From Thermohalobaculum sediminis (GTDB lineage: Bacteria > Pseudomonadota > Alphaproteobacteria > Rhodobacterales > Rhodobacteraceae), in assembly GCF_023487995.1 (NCBI RefSeq), contig NZ_JAMFKN010000001.1:1-64000 (forward strand): 64,000 nucleotides of DNA, in the 5' to 3' direction. The notes beneath the pieces were generated by a model. That model saw only the letters and a list, made by a program, of their open reading frames with translations, did not search any database and was not told where the DNA came from. Within the stretch, counting starts at the first letter, position 1. Each line of letters starts with the position of its first letter. The position numbers were made by a program, and so were the translations under genes. Positions 32,039 to 41,845 of this stretch are shown here, in pieces.

Positions 32039-33183
32039 GCTTCGGCCTGCCCGACGAGGTCGAGGCGCTGCGCGAGGCCGTCCACCGCTTCGCGCAGGAC
32101 CGCATCGCGCCGTTGGCGTCCGAGATCGACCGCACCAACGAGTTCCCCATGCACCTGTGGCGCGAGATGGGTGAGATGGGCCTCTTGGGCATCACCGTGC
32201 CCGAGGAGCTGGGCGGCGCCGGAATGGGGTATCTGGCGCATGTCATCGCGGTCGAGGAAATCAGCCGCGCCTCGGCCTCGGTGGGCCTCAGCTACGGCGC
32301 GCATTCCAACCTCTGCGTCAACCAGATCAAGCTGAACGGCACGCCCGAGCAGCGCGCGAAATACCTGCCCGGCCTTATCTCGGGCGAACATGTGGGCGCG
32401 CTGGCGATGTCCGAGCCGGGCGCCGGGTCGGACGTGGTCTCGATGCGCCTCAAGGCCGAAAAGCGCAACGACCGCTACGTGCTGAACGGCAACAAGTTCT
32501 GGATCACCAATGGCCCCGATGCCGACACGCTGGTGGTCTATGCCAAGACCGACCCCGATGCCGGGCCGCGCGGAATCACCGCCTTCATCGTCGAGAAGGG
32601 AATGACGGGGTTCACCACCGCCCAGAAGCTCGACAAGCTGGGGATGCGGGGCTCGAACACCTGCGAGCTGGTGTTCGAGGACTGCGAGCTGCCCTTCGAG
32701 AACGTGTTGGGCCGCGAGGGCGGCGGCGTCAACGTGCTGATGTCGGGCCTCGATTACGAGCGCGTCGTGCTCTCGGGCGGGCCGCTGGGCATCATGGCCG
32801 CCTGCATGGACGTGGTGATGCCCTATGTGCACGAGCGCAAGCAGTTCGGCCAGCCGATCGGCGAGTTCCAGCTGATGCAGGGCAAGATCGCCGATATGTA
32901 CACCGCGATGAACGCCTCGCGCGCCTATGTCTACGCGGTCGCCGCCGCCTGCGACGCGGGGCGCACCACGCGGCAGGACGCGGCCGGCTGCCTGCTCTAT
33001 TCGTCCGAGCGCGCGGTGACGCTGGCGCTCGAGGCGATCCAGTCGCTGGGGGGGAACGGCTATATCAACGACTACCCCACCGGGCGGCTGCTGCGCGATG
33101 CCAAGCTCTACGAGATCGGGGCGGGGACGCAGGAGATCCGCCGGATGCTGATCGGGCGCGAGCTGTTCAAGGAGACCGCGTGA
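32020..33183 (+). CDS. liuA: Isovaleryl-CoA dehydrogenase
   Basis: An FAD-dependent acyl-CoA dehydrogenase that oxidises isovaleryl-CoA to 3-methylcrotonyl-CoA in leucine breakdown. The 387-residue protein has [13 protein letters not shown] and [12 protein letters not shown] for FAD and substrate binding. The catalytic Glu at 247 lies in [11 protein letters not shown], where isovaleryl-CoA dehydrogenases place it, rather than in the later position used by short- and medium-chain enzymes. The carboxylase genes that follow confirm the pathway. Confidence 0.93.
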   Translation: MFNAGMSFGLPDEVEALREAVHRFAQDRIAPLASEIDRTNEFPMHLWREMGEMGLLGITVPEELGGAGMGYLAHVIAVEEISRASASVGLSYGAHSNLCVNQIKLNGTPEQRAKYLPGLISGEHVGALAMSEPGAGSDVVSMRLKAEKRNDRYVLNGNKFWITNGPDADTLVVYAKTDPDAGPRGITAFIVEKGMTGFTTAQKLDKLGMRGSNTCELVFEDCELPFENVLGREGGGVNVLMSGLDYERVVLSGGPLGIMAACMDVVMPYVHERKQFGQPIGEFQLMQGKIADMYTAMNASRAYVYAVAAACDAGRTTRQDAAGCLLYSSERAVTLALEAIQSLGGNGYINDYPTGRLLRDAKLYEIGAGTQEIRRMLIGRELFKETA

Positions 33184-33241
33184 TGCGCGTGGCCCCGGTG
33201 GGCGCTTCGCAAACCCACGCCCGGCGACGGGAGGCCGAGGC

Positions 33242-34843
33242 ATGAGCGTCCTTCACACTCGCATCCAGCCCCGCTCCGAAGCCTTCGCCGCGAATGCCCG
33301 CGCGATGGAGGCGGCGCTTGCCACCGTGCGCGAAGCCGCCGAGATCGCGCTGGCCGGCGGCGGGCCCGAGGCCACGGCGCGCCACACCGCGCGCGGCAAG
33401 CTGAGCCCGCGTGAGCGGGTCGAGCGGCTGCTCGACCCCGGCTCGCCCTTCCTCGAGGTGGGGCTCTTCGCCGCGCACGGCATGTATGACGGCGAGGCGC
33501 CGGCCGCGGGCATGATCGCGGGCATCGGCCGGGTGCGCGGGCGAGAGGTCATGGTGGTCGCGAACGACGCGACCGTGAAGGGCGGCAGCTACTTCCCCGT
33601 CACCGTCAAGAAGCACCTTCGCGCGCAGGAGATTGCGCAACAGAACCGCCTGCCGTGCATCTATCTGGTCGATTCCGGCGGCGCCAACCTGCCGCGGCAG
33701 GACGAGGTGTTCCCCGACCGCGACCATTTCGGGCGGATCTTCTTCAACCAGGCCCGCATGTCGGCGGCGGGCATCGCGCAGATCGCGGTGGTGATGGGCT
33801 CGTGCACCGCAGGCGGCGCCTATGTCCCCGCCATGTCGGACGAAACCATCATCGTGGGCAACCAGGGCACGATCTTCCTCGCCGGCCCACCGCTGGTAAA
33901 GGCCGCGACGGGCGAGGTGGTGAGCGCCGAGGACCTGGGCGGCGGCGACGTGCACACGCGCCTGTCGGGCGTTGCCGACACGCTGGCCGAGGACGACGCC
34001 CATGCGCTGGCGCTGGCGCGGCGCGCGGTCGGGCATCTGGGCGCGGGCGGGCATGGCGGGCTGCCGGGGGGCGACGCGCCGCTCTACGACCCTTCGGAGC
34101 TCCACGGCATCCTGCCGCCCGACACGCGCATCCCCTTCGACGTGCGCGAGGTGATCGCGCGGCTGGTGGACGGCTCGCGCCTCGACGAATTCAAGCGCCG
34201 CTTCGGCGAGACGCTGGTCTGCGGCTTTGCCGAGATCGAGGGCCAGCCGGTCGGCATTATCGCCAACAACGGCATCCTCTATTCGGAGAGCGCCGTGAAG
34301 GGCGCCCACTTCGTCGAGCTGTGCTGCCAGCGGCGCATTCCGCTGCTGTTCCTGCAGAACATCACCGGCTTCATGGTGGGCCGCAAATACGAGAGCGAAG
34401 GCATCGCCCGCCATGGCGCGAAGCTCGTGACGGCGGTGGCCTGCGCCGAGGTGCCGAAGCTCACGCTCATCATCGGCGGGAGCTTCGGCGCGGGGAACTA
34501 CGGGATGTGCGGGCGGGCCTACTCGCCGCGGTTCCTGTGGACCTGGCCGAACAGCCGCATCTCGGTGATGGGCGGCTTCCAGGCGGCGGGGGTGCTGTCG
34601 ACCCTGCGCCGCGAGGGGATCGAGCGCAAGGGCGGTACATGGTCCGCCGAGGAGGAGGCCGAGTTCAAGCGCCCCATCGTCGAGCAGTTCGAGGAACAGG
34701 GTCACCCGCTCTACGCGTCGGCGCGGCTGTGGGACGACGGCATCCTCGACCCCGCCCGCACCCGCGAGGCGCTCGCGCTCTCGCTGTCCGCCGCGCTCAA
34801 CGCCCCGATCCCGGAGACACGCTTCGGCGTGTTCCGGATGTGA
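33242..34843 (+). CDS. liuB: Methylcrotonyl-CoA carboxylase, beta (carboxyltransferase) subunit
   Basis: Moves carboxyl from biotin to 3-methylcrotonyl-CoA. The 533-residue protein has the acyl-CoA carboxylase N-domain, with [20 protein letters not shown] and [17 protein letters not shown], and a C-domain with [19 protein letters not shown] and [16 protein letters not shown]. The stop is followed directly by the GTG of the nuclease gene. Its alpha subunit is two genes downstream. Confidence 0.95.
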   Translation: MSVLHTRIQPRSEAFAANARAMEAALATVREAAEIALAGGGPEATARHTARGKLSPRERVERLLDPGSPFLEVGLFAAHGMYDGEAPAAGMIAGIGRVRGREVMVVANDATVKGGSYFPVTVKKHLRAQEIAQQNRLPCIYLVDSGGANLPRQDEVFPDRDHFGRIFFNQARMSAAGIAQIAVVMGSCTAGGAYVPAMSDETIIVGNQGTIFLAGPPLVKAATGEVVSAEDLGGGDVHTRLSGVADTLAEDDAHALALARRAVGHLGAGGHGGLPGGDAPLYDPSELHGILPPDTRIPFDVREVIARLVDGSRLDEFKRRFGETLVCGFAEIEGQPVGIIANNGILYSESAVKGAHFVELCCQRRIPLLFLQNITGFMVGRKYESEGIARHGAKLVTAVACAEVPKLTLIIGGSFGAGNYGMCGRAYSPRFLWTWPNSRISVMGGFQAAGVLSTLRREGIERKGGTWSAEEEAEFKRPIVEQFEEQGHPLYASARLWDDGILDPARTREALALSLSAALNAPIPETRFGVFRM

Positions 34844-35311
34844 GTGGTGCGGTGGCGGCGCATCCGGGCGCGGCGCTCGATGCTCGGGCCATGGCGGCGG
34901 GTGGCGCTGATCGTCGCCGCGGCGGTGGGGATCGTGGCGGTTCTGGAAGCCACCGGCGGCCCGCTGCCCGGGGGGCGCTGCCGTGTGATGTGGGTGACGG
35001 ACGGCGACACGGTGCGCGCGGTCTGCCCCGGGCGACCCGGCGGCGCGGTGCGGCTGACGGGATTCGACACGCCCGAGGTATTCTCGCCGCAATGCCTGTC
35101 GGAATGGGCGCTGGGGATGCAGGCGACCGCACGGCTGGGCTGGGAGATCTTGCGCGCCGGCGAGGTGCGGCTGACGCTTTCAGGGCGCGACCGCTACGAC
35201 CGGCATCTCGGGCGGCTCACGCTGGACGGGCGGGATGCGGCCTCGATCATGGTGGGCGCGGGTCTCGCGCGGCCCTATTCGGGCGGGCGGCGCGAGGGCT
35301 GGTGCGGCTGA
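34844..35311 (+). CDS. Membrane-anchored staphylococcal-nuclease-like protein
   Basis: A 155-residue protein with an N-terminal membrane helix (about 15-35) and one SNase-like domain. Catalytic positions are kept: Arg, Asp and Glu in VRLTGFDTPEV and the second Arg in RYDRHLGRL, while DGDTVR marks the fold's start. It should face the periplasm or be secreted and could cleave nucleic acid. GTG 34844 abuts the liuB stop, so it is probably coupled. Its reason for sitting inside a leucine operon is not evident. Confidence 0.82.
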   Translation: MVRWRRIRARRSMLGPWRRVALIVAAAVGIVAVLEATGGPLPGGRCRVMWVTDGDTVRAVCPGRPGGAVRLTGFDTPEVFSPQCLSEWALGMQATARLGWEILRAGEVRLTLSGRDRYDRHLGRLTLDGRDAASIMVGAGLARPYSGGRREGWCG

Positions 35312-35327
35312 GCCGGAGGGGCGCGCG

Positions 35328-35855
35328 ATGACCCGGATGACCGTCCATCTCGGCGATATCACCGACCTGATGGTGGATGCCATCGTGAACGCGGCGAACG
35401 AGAGCCTCGCCCCCGGCGGCGGCGTCTGCGGCGCCATCCACCGCGCGGCGGGTGCCGACCTCGCCGTCGAGTGCGCGGCGCTCGGGCATTGCCCGACTGG
35501 CGAGGCGGTGATCACCGAAGGCCACAACCTCGCCCCCACCCGGATCATCCACGCCGTGGGCCCGGTCTGGCAGGGCGGCGGGTCAGGCGAGGCGGCGCTG
35601 CTGGCGCTGGCCTATGCCCGGTCGCTGCAGCTCGCGGCGCAGAAAGGCTGCCGAAGCGTCGCCTTCCCCGCCATCTCGACCGGCATCTACGGCTTACCCG
35701 CCGAGCAGGCGGCGCGGATCGCGGTCAACACCGTCGCGGGCGTGCTGGCCTCCGAGCCGCGCATCCGGCAGGTGATCTTCTGCTGCTTCTCCGAGGAAAG
35801 CGCCGCGCTGCACCAGGCCGCGCTCGATCAGCTCGAGGACCCCGATGTTCAGTAA
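35328..35855 (+). CDS. Macrodomain protein (ADP-ribose/O-acetyl-ADP-ribose hydrolase type)
   Basis: A single macrodomain of 175 residues. The ADP-ribose pocket is intact: AIVNAANESLAPGGGVCGAIH near the start (Asn-Ala-Ala-Asn plus Gly-rich loop) and AISTGIYGLP for the phosphate loop. Family members remove ADP-ribose from proteins or nucleic acids or hydrolyse O-acetyl-ADP-ribose. It overlaps the carboxylase alpha gene by 11 bp and so is co-translated with it. The link to sirtuin-type deacylation is inference. Confidence 0.9.
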   Translation: MTRMTVHLGDITDLMVDAIVNAANESLAPGGGVCGAIHRAAGADLAVECAALGHCPTGEAVITEGHNLAPTRIIHAVGPVWQGGGSGEAALLALAYARSLQLAAQKGCRSVAFPAISTGIYGLPAEQAARIAVNTVAGVLASEPRIRQVIFCCFSEESAALHQAALDQLEDPDVQ

Positions 35856-37797
35856 GATCCTCATCGCCAACCGCGGCGAGATCGCCGTCCGCATCGCCCG
35901 CACCGCGCGACGCATGGGCATCGCGACCGTGGCCGTCCATTCCGACGCCGACGCGCGGGCCCAGCATGTTCTGGCCTGCGACGAGGCCGTGCGGATCGGC
36001 CCGGCTCCGGTCTCCGAAAGCTACCTGCGGGCCGAGCGCATCCTCGACGCGGCCCGCGCGACCGGGGCGCAAGCGATCCACCCGGGCTACGGGTTCCTGT
36101 CGGAGAACCCCGATTTCGCGGATGCGGTTGCCACGGCGGGCCTGACGTTCATCGGTCCGCCGGCTTCGGCCATCCGCGCGATGGGGCTCAAGGACGCCTC
36201 GAAACGGCTGATGGAGGATGCGGGCGTCCCCGTCACGCCCGGCTATCATGGGGCGGAACAGGACCCCGCCTTCCTCGCCGATCAGGCGGCGAAGATCGGC
36301 TACCCGGTGCTGATCAAGGCGGCGGCGGGCGGCGGCGGCAAGGGGATGCGCCGGGTGGACGAGCCCGGCGCCTTCGCCGAAGGGTTGGCGCGGGCGAAGT
36401 CCGAGGCCGCAAGCTCGTTCGGCAACGACGCGGTGCTGATCGAGAAATACATCCTCAACCCCCGCCACATCGAGGTGCAGGTGTTCGCCGACGCGCATGG
36501 CAACATCGTGCATCTGTTCGAGCGCGACTGCTCGGCCCAGCGCCGCCACCAGAAGGTGATCGAGGAAGCCCCAGCCCCCGGCATGACACCCGAGGTCCGC
36601 GCCGCCATGACCCGCGCCGCCTGCCGCGCGGCCGAGGCCGTGGGCTATCGCGGTGCCGGAACGGTCGAGTTCATCGTCGACGGCTCGGCCCCCCTGCGGC
36701 CCGACGGGTTCTGGTTCATGGAGATGAACACGCGCCTGCAGGTAGAGCACCCGGTGACCGAGGCCGTGACCGGCCTCGACCTCGTAGAATGGCAGATCCG
36801 CGTGGCGGCGGGCGAGCCCCTGCCGCTGATGCAGGATGCCATCCCGCTGATCGGCCACGCCGTCGAGGCACGTATCTATGCCGAGGACCCCGCCCGCGAT
36901 TTCATGCCCCAGACCGGGCGGCTCGGGACCCTGACCTTCCCCGCGGGCGCGCGCATCGACACGGGCGTGGCCGAGGGGGACACCGTCACCCCCCATTACG
37001 ACCCGATGATCGCCAAGGTCATTACGTCCGCCCCCGACCGCGCCGGGGCCTTCGCGCGGCTCGCGGACGCACTGGCCGCGACCGAGGCACGGGGCTGCGT
37101 GACCAACATCGCCTTTCTGGGGGCTCTCGCGGCCGACGAGGACATGCTGGCGGGACGCGTCGATACCGGGCTGATCGCTCGCAAGATTTCGTCGCTGACG
37201 GCGCAGCCCGAGGCCACGGCGCTCGATCTCGGGATTGCCGCGGCCGTCATCGCGGGGCTGGCGGCGCCGGGGCCAATGGCGGGCTGGCGTGCCTGGGGAC
37301 CGGGGCGCAGCCATGTCATGCTGGCGGGCGAACCCCGCATCACCGTGGCGCTGACGCCGCGCGATGGCGGCATCGAGGCCGACACCCCGCTGGGCCGCGC
37401 CTCGTTCCGCCTGACCCATCGCGGCGGCACCCTGTGGCAGGTGACGACCGAGAGCGGCACCCGCAGCCTGCACATCCACCCCGCCGATGGCGCGGTGACG
37501 CTGGCGCGCGCGGGGCGGCGCCTGACCTTCGTCCGCGACAACCCGCTGATGACGGGCTCCGAGGACCCCGGCGGCGGCGATCACATCGCGGCCCCCCTGC
37601 CCGGCCTCGTGAAATCGGTCGCGGTCGCGCCCGGCGATGCCGTGACCGCTGGCCAGCCGGTCGCGGTGATGGAGGCGATGAAGATGGAGCACACCCTTGC
37701 CGCCCCCCGCGACGGCGTGGTCGCCGAGGTCGCGGCCCGCGCGGGCGAGCAGGTGTCGGAAGGGGCGCTGCTGATCGCGCTGGAGCCGGAGGCGTGA
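35845..37797 (+). CDS. liuD: Methylcrotonyl-CoA carboxylase, alpha (biotin) subunit
   Basis: The 650-residue subunit carboxylates biotin. It has a biotin carboxylase ATP-grasp domain with ILIANRGEIAVRIARTARRM at the N-terminus, KAAAGGGGKGMR for ATP, and EMNTRLQVEHPVTE. A C-terminal biotin carrier ends in VMEAMKMEHTL, with the modified Lys in EAMKM. The length is normal. Its GTGA overlap with the lyase gene implies coupling. Confidence 0.95.
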   Translation: MFSKILIANRGEIAVRIARTARRMGIATVAVHSDADARAQHVLACDEAVRIGPAPVSESYLRAERILDAARATGAQAIHPGYGFLSENPDFADAVATAGLTFIGPPASAIRAMGLKDASKRLMEDAGVPVTPGYHGAEQDPAFLADQAAKIGYPVLIKAAAGGGGKGMRRVDEPGAFAEGLARAKSEAASSFGNDAVLIEKYILNPRHIEVQVFADAHGNIVHLFERDCSAQRRHQKVIEEAPAPGMTPEVRAAMTRAACRAAEAVGYRGAGTVEFIVDGSAPLRPDGFWFMEMNTRLQVEHPVTEAVTGLDLVEWQIRVAAGEPLPLMQDAIPLIGHAVEARIYAEDPARDFMPQTGRLGTLTFPAGARIDTGVAEGDTVTPHYDPMIAKVITSAPDRAGAFARLADALAATEARGCVTNIAFLGALAADEDMLAGRVDTGLIARKISSLTAQPEATALDLGIAAAVIAGLAAPGPMAGWRAWGPGRSHVMLAGEPRITVALTPRDGGIEADTPLGRASFRLTHRGGTLWQVTTESGTRSLHIHPADGAVTLARAGRRLTFVRDNPLMTGSEDPGGGDHIAAPLPGLVKSVAVAPGDAVTAGQPVAVMEAMKMEHTLAAPRDGVVAEVAARAGEQVSEGALLIALEPEA

Positions 37798-38672
37798 GCG
37801 GGATCACCATCGTCGAGGTCGGCCCCCGCGACGGGTTGCAGAACGAGCCCCGCGCGATCCCCGTCGCCTCCAAGGTCGCGCTGATCGACCGGCTCTCGGC
37901 CTGCGGCTTCCGGCGGATCGAGGCCGCGAGCTTCGTCTCGCCCAAGTGGGTTCCGCAGATGGCCGACGGCGCCGCCGTGATGGCCGCCATAGCGCGGCGC
38001 CCCGGCACGGTCTATTCCGCGCTCACGCCCAACCTCAAGGGCTACGAGGCGGCGCGGGCGGCGGGCGCGGACGAGGTGGCGATCTTCGGGGCGGCGTCCG
38101 AGACCTTCAGCCGGCGCAACATCAACGCCTCGATCGCCGAGAGCCTCGAGCGCTTCCGCCCGGTGGCCGACGCGGCGCGCGCCGATGGCCTGCCCCTGCG
38201 CGGCTATGTCTCCTGCGTCGTGGTCTGTCCCTACGAGGGCGCGATCGCGCCGGAGGCTGTCGCGCGGGTCACCGAGGCCCTGTTCGCGATGGGTTGCCAC
38301 GAGGTCTCGCTGGGCGACACCGTGGGACGCGGCACGCCCGAGAGCATCGGCGCGATGCTCGACGCGGTGCTGAGCGTGGCCCCGGCCGAACGCCTTGCCG
38401 GGCACTACCACGACACCAACGGCCGGGCGCTGGAAAGCGTCGCCGTCTCGGTCGCGCGTGGCCTGCGGGTGTTCGACAGCGCCATCGGCGGGCTTGGCGG
38501 CTGCCCCTATGCGCCGGGGGCGAAGGGAAACCTCTCGACCATGAAATTGGCGAATTGGTGTGCCGAAAATGGCCACAGAACGGGGCTCGATATGGAGGGG
38601 CTCGCGGCGGCCGAGCGCTTCGTGGCGGAACTCAGACGTGACCTCGATGCCCTTCCAGACGATCCGGCTTGA
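37794..38672 (+). CDS. liuE: Hydroxymethylglutaryl-CoA lyase
   Basis: Cleaves HMG-CoA to acetyl-CoA and acetoacetate, the final step of the pathway. The 292-residue TIM barrel has VEVGPRDGLQNEP, SLGDTVGRGTPES and HYHDTNGRA, and the C-terminal catalytic-Cys loop GLGGCPYAPGAKGN. Start GTG 37794 overlaps the carboxylase stop by four bases. Confidence 0.93.
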   Translation: MSGITIVEVGPRDGLQNEPRAIPVASKVALIDRLSACGFRRIEAASFVSPKWVPQMADGAAVMAAIARRPGTVYSALTPNLKGYEAARAAGADEVAIFGAASETFSRRNINASIAESLERFRPVADAARADGLPLRGYVSCVVVCPYEGAIAPEAVARVTEALFAMGCHEVSLGDTVGRGTPESIGAMLDAVLSVAPAERLAGHYHDTNGRALESVAVSVARGLRVFDSAIGGLGGCPYAPGAKGNLSTMKLANWCAENGHRTGLDMEGLAAAERFVAELRRDLDALPDDPA

Positions 38673-39435
38673 GCGCGACGCGCGCGGCGTCGCGGCCCTC
38701 ACGCTTGCCCGACCCGACAAGCACAACTCGCTGAACGCCACGATGATCGCGGATCTGGCCGTGGCCGCGCGGCAGATCGCGGATGACCCCGCCATCCGCG
38801 CCGTGGTGCTGACCGGCGAGGGCGAGAGCTTCTGTGCGGGCGGCGACCTCGGCTGGATGCGCCAGCAGATGGAGGCCGACCGCGCCACCCGGATCAGTGA
38901 GGCCCTGTCGCTCGCGCGCATGCTCAAGGCGCTGAACGACCTGCCCAAGCCCCTGATCGCGCGGGTGAACGGGCAGGCCTATGGCGGGGGGATCGGGATG
39001 ATCTCGGTCTGCGATGCCGCAGTCGCCGCGACCACCGCCAAGTTCGGGCTGACCGAGGTGAGGCTGGGCCTGATCCCCGCGACCATCTCGCCTTATGTGG
39101 TGGCCCGCCTCACCCCGCCCCGGGCGCGCGAGGTGTTCTTCTCGGGCCGCATCTTCGATGCCGAGGAGGCCGCGCGGCTGGGCCTGATCACCCGTGCCGT
39201 CGCGCCCGCCGACATCGACGCCGCCGTCGAGGCCGAGGTTGCGCCCTACCTCGCCGCCGCCCCCGGCGCCGTCGCCGCCGCCAAGCGGCTGGTCGCGCGC
39301 TTCTCGCCCCCGATCGGCGAGGCCGAGCTTCAGGCCACCGCAACCGCGCTGGCCGACCAGTGGGAGACGCCCGAGGCCGCGGAAGGGATTGCCGCCTTCT
39401 TCGCGCGCCGCAGCCCGCCATGGAGGGCCGGGTGA
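38647..39435 (+). CDS. liuC: Enoyl-CoA hydratase family, probable methylglutaconyl-CoA hydratase
   Basis: A crotonase-fold hydratase of 262 residues. It has the oxyanion-hole motif AGGDLGWMRQQME and the second Gly-rich region NGQAYGGGIGMISVCD. Conserved Glu-type positions are in KFGLTEVRLGLIPATI. In this operon it should hydrate methylglutaconyl-CoA between the carboxylase and the lyase. The start overlaps the lyase gene by 26 bp. Confidence 0.88.
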   Translation: MPFQTIRLERDARGVAALTLARPDKHNSLNATMIADLAVAARQIADDPAIRAVVLTGEGESFCAGGDLGWMRQQMEADRATRISEALSLARMLKALNDLPKPLIARVNGQAYGGGIGMISVCDAAVAATTAKFGLTEVRLGLIPATISPYVVARLTPPRAREVFFSGRIFDAEEAARLGLITRAVAPADIDAAVEAEVAPYLAAAPGAVAAAKRLVARFSPPIGEAELQATATALADQWETPEAAEGIAAFFARRSPPWRAG

Positions 39436-40151
39436 TGCGCCGTCCGCCCGTACCAGGCCGCCGATCCGTGCTGCCGGGGCTGATCGCGCTCGCGCTCGCG
39501 GCGCCCGCCGGCGCGCAGACCGACCAGCTTGCCGAGGCCGCGGCCGCCGCGGCGGCGGGCAACTGCGCGGGTGCCGCGCCGCTCTACGAGACCGTGCTGG
39601 CCGAGCCGGCCGCGGGCCTGCGCGAGATCGAGGCCGGACAAGGCCTCGCCCTCTGCCTCGCCGGCGGGGCCCAGCCGTGGCGGGCGCGCGAGATCATGGC
39701 AGGGCTCCTGCCCAAGGTGCTCGCCCAGTTCGGGCCGGCGAGCAGCGGCCTCGCCCGTCACCATGGCCTCTGGGCCGAGGTCGAGCTGCGCGCGGGGGCG
39801 CTCAACGTCGCCTGGCGCCGGCACGAAGCCGCGATCGGGGCGCTGAGGGCGGCGGGCGCCCTCGACCCCTACGACCATGCGGCCGAGATCTACCGCCTCG
39901 CCGCCGTGCAGTCGAAGCGGGGCGAGGGCGATGCCTTCCTGGGCTTCCTCGACCAGGAGACCGCGCGCCTCACCACCGCGGACTGGGCGGCCGAGGGCGA
40001 TGCCGACCTGTTCGCCGAGGTGATCGGCACGCCCCCCGTGGCGGGCGATGCGGCGGCGCTGGAGGGATGGGCGCGCGCGGGCCTGATCGAACTCGACCCC
40101 CGCCCGCTCTATCTCGACCTCGTGGCCGGGGCCGCGGGTCAGGGCAGCTGA
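39435..40151 (+). CDS. Secreted hypothetical protein at the operon end
   Basis: A 238-residue protein with a signal peptide (RRSVLPGLIALALAAPAGAQ) and an Ala-rich, largely helical mature part. A segment like AAAAAAAGNCAGAAPLYETVLAEP recalls tetratricopeptide repeats, so it may be a solenoid. The ATG overlaps the stop of the hydratase gene (TGATG), and it converges with the glycosyltransferase gene, overlapping by 13 bp. No function is known. Confidence 0.7.
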   Translation: MRRPPVPGRRSVLPGLIALALAAPAGAQTDQLAEAAAAAAAGNCAGAAPLYETVLAEPAAGLREIEAGQGLALCLAGGAQPWRAREIMAGLLPKVLAQFGPASSGLARHHGLWAEVELRAGALNVAWRRHEAAIGALRAAGALDPYDHAAEIYRLAAVQSKRGEGDAFLGFLDQETARLTTADWAAEGDADLFAEVIGTPPVAGDAAALEGWARAGLIELDPRPLYLDLVAGAAGQGS

Positions 40152-41704
40152 TAGCCCCGGAAGCCCTGCACGAACCAGAGCTGGTAGGGAATCTCGCGGT
40201 CGGCATGGGTCGGGAACTGGCCCGCGTCGATCTCGTAGGCCTCCTCGAAATGCCGCGCGATCTTCTCAGCTCCGCCATGGACGGCCAGCAGCATCCCGCG
40301 CTCGTCCCCCGGCCGCAGGGTCGCCACCAGCTCGTGGTGGTTCTGTGGATTGAGGCGGGGATTCCAGACGGCGATGTCGTCCCAGGTCAGCGCGCCCTCG
40401 AACATGCATTCCGACAGCCGGCGCCGGTCGTCCGACAGCAGAACCTGCGCCCCTTCCTCGGCCATCGCGCCCAGCGCGAGCGCGCAGAAGGGCTCGGCGA
40501 GGCGCATCTTCTTGAACGGGTCACCTGCGCGCGGCAGGTCGAGCGGCATGGCCGCGTAGGCCCAGGCCAGCGCCACCACCCCGGCCAGCGCCGCCGCCCC
40601 GATGGCAAGCTGCGCCTTCAGCGCCCGCCACCAGCCGCCCTCGACCAGCAACCGCGCCGCGATGACGGACCCCGCGACATAGGCGGGCGCGGCCCAGTTC
40701 GGCTGGGCGCGCGTCACGAAGCTGAGCGCGATCATGGCCAGGAGCAGCGGGAAGCATTGCCACGCCAGCAGCCGCATCCGCCAGTCGCCGCGCCATAGCT
40801 CCGCGCGCAGCAACGCCGCGAGGATCGCGAGGAAGAACACCGGCCCGATCACGCCAAGCTGCGCCCCGGTGAACTCGGCGAGCTTCAGCGGGTTGAAGAA
40901 GCCCCGCCCCGGATCGGCATCCTCGGCCACATGGGTCACGGTGGCGAAATCGTTGGCCGCGTTCCAGATCAGGTTCGGCGCCACCACGGCCAGCCCCACG
41001 GCCACGGCGATCGCTGTCCCGCGCAGGTCCCGCCCGCGCGACGAGAAGACGCCATAGCCCAGCGCCCCCACCGCGAAGGCAATCATGGTGTATTTCGCGA
41101 GGAACCCCAGTCCGAAGGCAAGGCCCACCGCCGCCCACCAGAGCGGATCGCCCGTCTCGCCCGCGCGGATCAGGGCATAGAGCCCGCCCGCCAGCGCGAC
41201 CATCAGCACCGGGTCGGTGGACATGATCATCGCCGAGACGCCCACGCCGGGCGCAAGGCTGTAGCCCGCCGCCGCCCAGAACCCCACGCGCCCGTCGAAA
41301 AGCCGCGCGCCGATGGCGAAGACGCCAAGCGCGATCAGCGCATGCGCGGCCGGGCTCGCGGCCCTGAGCCAGAACGGCGTGTCGCCGCCGAGATCGGTCG
41401 CGACCCGGATCACGAAGCCCACGAGCGGTGGCTTTGAGTAGTAGCCCCACGCGAGTTCCTGCCCATAGGCCCAGTATTGCGCCTCGTCGAAATGCACCGG
41501 CACGAGGCCAGCCGCGTTGATCGCGAGGTGCAGCGCCATCAGCGCCACCACGAGGGCAAGCGTGCGCAGCCGCCACGGCCCCGCCGCCGGCGCGGGACCG
41601 GCCCGACCACCCCCCGTCCGCCGCTGCGTCCCGGCCGGCCGCGACCGTCCGCCCGAAGGCGCACGCGTGCCGCCGGCCTTTCCCTTCGCCGCTCCCGCCG
41701 CCAT
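40139..41704 (-). CDS. PMT/ArnT-type membrane glycosyltransferase
   Basis: A 521-residue integral membrane protein of the GT-C (GT39/GT83, PMT_2) class. After a basic Gly/Arg-rich N-terminus come an aromatic/acidic first loop with HFDEAQYWAYGQELAWGYYSKPPL, typical for the catalytic Asp/Glu, and about ten membrane helices. It should transfer a sugar from a polyprenyl donor to a lipid or protein. The acceptor cannot be inferred. Confidence 0.85.
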   Translation of the reverse strand: MAAGAAKGKAGGTRAPSGGRSRPAGTQRRTGGGRAGPAPAAGPWRLRTLALVVALMALHLAINAAGLVPVHFDEAQYWAYGQELAWGYYSKPPLVGFVIRVATDLGGDTPFWLRAASPAAHALIALGVFAIGARLFDGRVGFWAAAGYSLAPGVGVSAMIMSTDPVLMVALAGGLYALIRAGETGDPLWWAAVGLAFGLGFLAKYTMIAFAVGALGYGVFSSRGRDLRGTAIAVAVGLAVVAPNLIWNAANDFATVTHVAEDADPGRGFFNPLKLAEFTGAQLGVIGPVFFLAILAALLRAELWRGDWRMRLLAWQCFPLLLAMIALSFVTRAQPNWAAPAYVAGSVIAARLLVEGGWWRALKAQLAIGAAALAGVVALAWAYAAMPLDLPRAGDPFKKMRLAEPFCALALGAMAEEGAQVLLSDDRRRLSECMFEGALTWDDIAVWNPRLNPQNHHELVATLRPGDERGMLLAVHGGAEKIARHFEEAYEIDAGQFPTHADREIPYQLWFVQGFRGYQLP

Positions 41705-41845
41705 CGCTTGCCCCTGCCCTGCCCGCTCTCGACCCGGCGGGTTCGGGCCCCGTTCTAGCCCATGCGCCCGGCGCGCGGAAGGGGCTGGGAACGCGCCGCG
41801 CGGGGGGCTATGTCAGGCGGGTCAGCCGATGGGAGTGAGAGAGAC

